Assembly (NCBI GenBank): GCA_964466155.1
Contig: CAYXMY010000121.1
Location: forward strand, 1-7,769
DNA from: Caenibius sp964466155
GTDB lineage: Bacteria > Pseudomonadota > Alphaproteobacteria > Sphingomonadales > Sphingomonadaceae
Reading direction: 5' to 3'
Length of the DNA: 7,769 bases
A model generated the notes under the pieces. It saw only the letters and a program-made list of their open reading frames with translations. It was not told where the DNA came from and ran no database searches. Position numbers and translations under genes: made by a program. Of the stretch, positions 5,716 through 7,769 are shown one piece after another; within the stretch, counting starts at the first letter, position 1; each line of letters opens with the position of its first letter.

Positions 5716-6905
5716 GAAGATCCGACCATGCTTTCCGTCATTTCGTCGATATGGGTCATCTTGAGCTTGCCATCGAGTACCGCGAAGGCGAGCCGTCCTT
5801 CGACCAGTTCCAGCGCATCGCGTCCGAACATTTCATAGCGCCAGCCCTGCAGGACGGGCAGCTTGCGCACCCCGGCGGCCAGCGCTTCCAGTTCGTCGCT
5901 GCGGGTCAGCAGACGCGCGGCGACGTCGATTTCACGGGCGCGGATCTTGAGCAGCAGCTTGAGCAGATCGGCCACCAATGCGCCCTCCTTGCCAAGCGGC
6001 GCACCGCGCGGGGTCTTGGCCGGCATTTCTTCGGCTGGAAGCGGTTCCGCATCGCGCAGCGTGCGCATCAGCCGCTTGCCGATTTCGTTGTCGGACCAGG
6101 CCTGTGAAAGGCCGCGAACCTTGGAGAGATCGGCCTGTTTGGCGGGCGAATTGCTGGCAAGATCGGCCAAAGTCTCGTCGCGCATGATACGGCCACGCGG
6201 AATATCCTTGTCCTGCGCTTCCAGTTCGCGCCAGGCGGCGAGGGCCTTGAGGCGGCCGAGAACTTGCGGGCTGCGGCTGGGCGGACGCAGTTTGCGCCAT
6301 GCCTTGCCGGGATCGTTGCGGTAATTTTCCGGATCGGCGAGCGATTCCATCTCGATATCGAGCCATTCGCCGCGCCCTGTCTTGATGAGCCGCTTGAGCA
6401 TCTTGGGGAAAATTTTCGCCAGATGAGTCACATCGCCGATGGCGTATTCGATCTGCCGTTCCGTCAACGGGCGGCGTGACCAGTCGGTAAAACGGGCGCC
6501 CTTGTCGATCGTCAGGCCGAGCCAGCTTTCCACCAGATTGGCATAGCCGATCTGTTCCGATTGGCTGATCGCCATCATCGCGATCTGCGTATCGAAGATC
6601 GGGTGAGGGGTCTTCCCGGTCAGGTTGTAAATGATTTCAACGTCCTGCCCGCCTGCGTGAAAGACCTTGAGAACGTCTTCGTTGTTGGTCAGCAGTTCGA
6701 GCAGGGGAGAAAGATCGATGCCGTCCGCCAGCGGGTCGATGGCGGCGGCTTCCTTCTCATTGGCGATCTGCACTAGGCACAGTTCCGGCCAGTAGGTGTT
6801 TTCGCGCATGAATTCGGTATCGACCGTCACGAACTCGGACTCGGCGAGTCGTGCGCACAGATCGGCGAGTTCTTCGGTCTCGGTAATAAGCTTGTGTATC
6901 TTCAT
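5712..6905 (-). CDS. rnd: Ribonuclease D
   Basis: RNase D is a 3'-to-5' exoribonuclease that trims tRNA precursors and other small structured RNAs. The 397-residue protein contains the full DEDDy active site: Asp29 and Glu31 (Val-Asp-Thr-Glu-Phe-Met-Arg), Asp88 (Phe-His-Ala-Gly-Gly-Gln-Asp) and Tyr154-x-x-x-Asp158, which ligate two metal ions. An HRDC domain covers about 215-285, including Trp-Arg-Glu-Leu-Glu, Asp-Ile-Pro-Arg-Gly and Leu-Ala-Asp-Leu-Ala. A second HRDC-like helical region fills the C-terminal part, as in E. coli RNase D (375 residues). It is the first gene of a pair with oxyR (4-base overlap) and is divergent from aspS across 126 bases. The ATG gives a normal family N-terminus; the upstream sequence has no strong Shine-Dalgarno. 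Confidence 0.95.
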   Translation of the reverse strand: MKIHKLITETEELADLCARLAESEFVTVDTEFMRENTYWPELCLVQIANEKEAAAIDPLADGIDLSPLLELLTNNEDVLKVFHAGGQDVEIIYNLTGKTPHPIFDTQIAMMAISQSEQIGYANLVESWLGLTIDKGARFTDWSRRPLTERQIEYAIGDVTHLAKIFPKMLKRLIKTGRGEWLDIEMESLADPENYRNDPGKAWRKLRPPSRSPQVLGRLKALAAWRELEAQDKDIPRGRIMRDETLADLASNSPAKQADLSKVRGLSQAWSDNEIGKRLMRTLRDAEPLPAEEMPAKTPRGAPLGKEGALVADLLKLLLKIRAREIDVAARLLTRSDELEALAAGVRKLPVLQGWRYEMFGRDALELVEGRLAFAVLDGKLKMTHIDEMTESMVGSS

Positions 6906-6930
6906 TCTGTTCGTTTCTGTTTATGGTCAA

Positions 6931-6947
6931 GGATGGCCTGGCCATCC
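6931..6947. repeat. Perfect 17-base palindrome in the rnd/aspS divergent region
   Basis: GGATGGCC and GGCCATCC flank a single central T, giving an 8+1+8 perfect inverted repeat. It begins 26 bases upstream of the rnd start and ends 8 bases before the TTGACA element of aspS. The symmetry and position suit a dimeric regulator's operator acting on one or both promoters. In the rnd transcript it could instead fold as a 7-bp hairpin with a 3-base loop. It has no T-tract, so it is not a terminator. It does not match the OxyR consensus as I know it. Confidence 0.5.
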
Positions 6948-6955
6948 GGCGCGGG

Positions 6956-6984
6956 TTGACAAAATCGCCGTGTTACCCTGTTAG
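6956..6984 (+). promoter_or_regulatory. Candidate sigma-70-type promoter of aspS
   Basis: TTGACA (6956-6961) is a perfect -35 element. With a 17-base spacer the -10 would be TGTTAG (6979-6984), which matches the consensus at only three of six positions, although alphaproteobacterial -10 elements are often weak. A start near 6991 would give a leader of about 40 bases before aspS. On the opposite strand the same bases read TTGTCA (6963-6958), so rnd may share an overlapping element. Confidence 0.42.
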
Positions 6985-7018
6985 CGCCGCTTTCCCCCTG
7001 CCCGATTGCAGGCCAATT

Positions 7019-7026
7019 GGAAAGAG
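7019..7026 (+). promoter_or_regulatory. Ribosome binding site of aspS
   Basis: The purine run GGAAAGAG ends 5 bases before the ATG at 7032 and supports that start. Confidence 0.6.
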
Positions 7027-7031
7027 TTTCG

Positions 7032-7769
7032 ATGTCGCATCCTTATCGTTCCCACACCTGCGGTGCATTGACGAAGGCGGAGGTGGGCCAGACTGTCCGC
7101 CTTTCGGGCTGGGTGCATCGCAAGCGCGATCATGGCGGCGTGCTGTTCGTCGATCTGCGCGATCACTACGGTATCACCCAGATCGTGGCGGACGAGGATA
7201 GCCCCGCGCTTGCCATTCTGGACGGCCTGCGCGTGGAAAGCGTCGTCACCATCGATGGCGAAGTGAAGGCGCGCAACGATGCGACGGTGAACGCGAATCT
7301 GCCCACGGGCGAGATCGAAGTCTTCGCCCGCAGCGCCGAAGTGTTGAGCCGCGCGGAAGAACTGCCCATGCCGGTGGCGGGGGAGCAGGAATATCCGGAG
7401 GATATCCGTCTCAAATACCGCTTCCTCGACCTGCGCCGCGATACGCTGCATGCCAATATCGTCACGCGCACCAGGATCATCGCGAACATGCGCCGCCGCA
7501 TGGAAGATGCGGGCTTCACCGAATATTCGACTCCGATCCTGACCGCCTCTTCGCCTGAAGGTGCGCGTGACTTCCTCGTGCCGAGCCGTATCCACGCGGG
7601 CAAGTTCTACGCGCTGCCGCAGGCCCCGCAGCAGTACAAGCAGTTGCTGATGGTTGCCGGTTTCGACCGCTATTTCCAGATCGCGCCGTGTTTCCGCGAC
7701 GAAGACCCGCGCGCCGACCGCCTGCCGGGCGAATTCTACCAGCTCGACCTGGAAATGAGCTTCGTCACT
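7032..7769 (+). CDS. aspS: Aspartyl-tRNA synthetase, N-terminal part (likely non-discriminating)
   Basis: AspRS attaches aspartate to tRNA. The 246 codons seen are somewhat under half of the usual bacterial length of about 590; the gene runs off the right edge in frame. An OB-fold anticodon-binding domain covers about 1-105, with Gly-Trp-Val-His-Arg at 26-30. The class II catalytic domain follows, with Leu-Lys-Tyr-Arg-Phe-Leu-Asp-Leu-Arg-Arg (127-136), Pro-Glu-Gly-Ala-Arg-Asp-Phe-Leu-Val-Pro-Ser-Arg (175-186) and motif 2 Phe-Arg-Asp-Glu-Asp (221-225) with Arg227 and Arg230. His34 (in Arg-Asp-His-Gly-Gly) and Ala84 align with His31 and Gly82 of the Pseudomonas enzyme, residues tied to accepting both tRNA-Asp and tRNA-Asn. 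E. coli, whose AspRS is specific, has Leu and Lys there. The GAD insertion and the C-terminal region are outside the window. The gene is divergent from rnd. Confidence 0.96.
   Translation, partial: MSHPYRSHTCGALTKAEVGQTVRLSGWVHRKRDHGGVLFVDLRDHYGITQIVADEDSPALAILDGLRVESVVTIDGEVKARNDATVNANLPTGEIEVFARSAEVLSRAEELPMPVAGEQEYPEDIRLKYRFLDLRRDTLHANIVTRTRIIANMRRRMEDAGFTEYSTPILTASSPEGARDFLVPSRIHAGKFYALPQAPQQYKQLLMVAGFDRYFQIAPCFRDEDPRADRLPGEFYQLDLEMSFVT

Noticed and set aside
6981..7595. 204-residue minus-strand frame opposite aspS
   Set aside because: It is antisense to the conserved AspRS coding sequence; its His/Arg/Ala-rich composition is a shadow pattern.

Overview
The window looks like core chromosome from an alphaproteobacterium, most likely order Sphingomonadales (Erythrobacter / Novosphingobium / Sphingopyxis type). 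This rests on protein character, moderately high G+C and a compact housekeeping layout; it is an inference from memory of these families, not a database result. There is no mobile element, phage gene, CRISPR array, rRNA or tRNA. Both ends cut through genes.

Left block (1-1960, minus strand): an isopenicillin-N-synthase-like 2-oxoglutarate/Fe(II) dioxygenase, then dapF (diaminopimelate epimerase), then the first 40 codons of mtaB (tRNA methylthiotransferase). dapF and mtaB overlap as ATGA and are probably translationally coupled. A 7-bp inverted repeat sits on the dapF start codon.

Middle block (2021-4791): an EVE-domain protein runs rightward, divergent from the dioxygenase. It is followed by a hairpin-containing intergenic stretch and a likely 64-residue small protein with a hydrophobic C-terminal end. 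An LplT-like major facilitator transporter (minus) is divergent from pgsA (plus), which makes phosphatidylglycerol-phosphate. These two genes suggest a small phospholipid-handling neighbourhood.

Right block (4819-7769): rnd (RNase D) and oxyR (peroxide-sensing LysR regulator with both redox cysteines) form an ATGA-overlapping pair on the minus strand, with rnd first. rnd is divergent from aspS (aspartyl-tRNA synthetase, truncated by the window end). Their intergenic region holds a perfect 17-base palindrome and a good TTGACA -35 element. AspRS carries the His/Ala residues associated with non-discriminating enzymes, which would imply indirect Asn-tRNA synthesis.

I found no clear new multi-gene system. 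The most useful leads are the tail-hydrophobic small protein with its leader hairpins, the dapF start-codon hairpin, the rnd/aspS palindrome, the rnd-oxyR coupling and the AspRS specificity signature.
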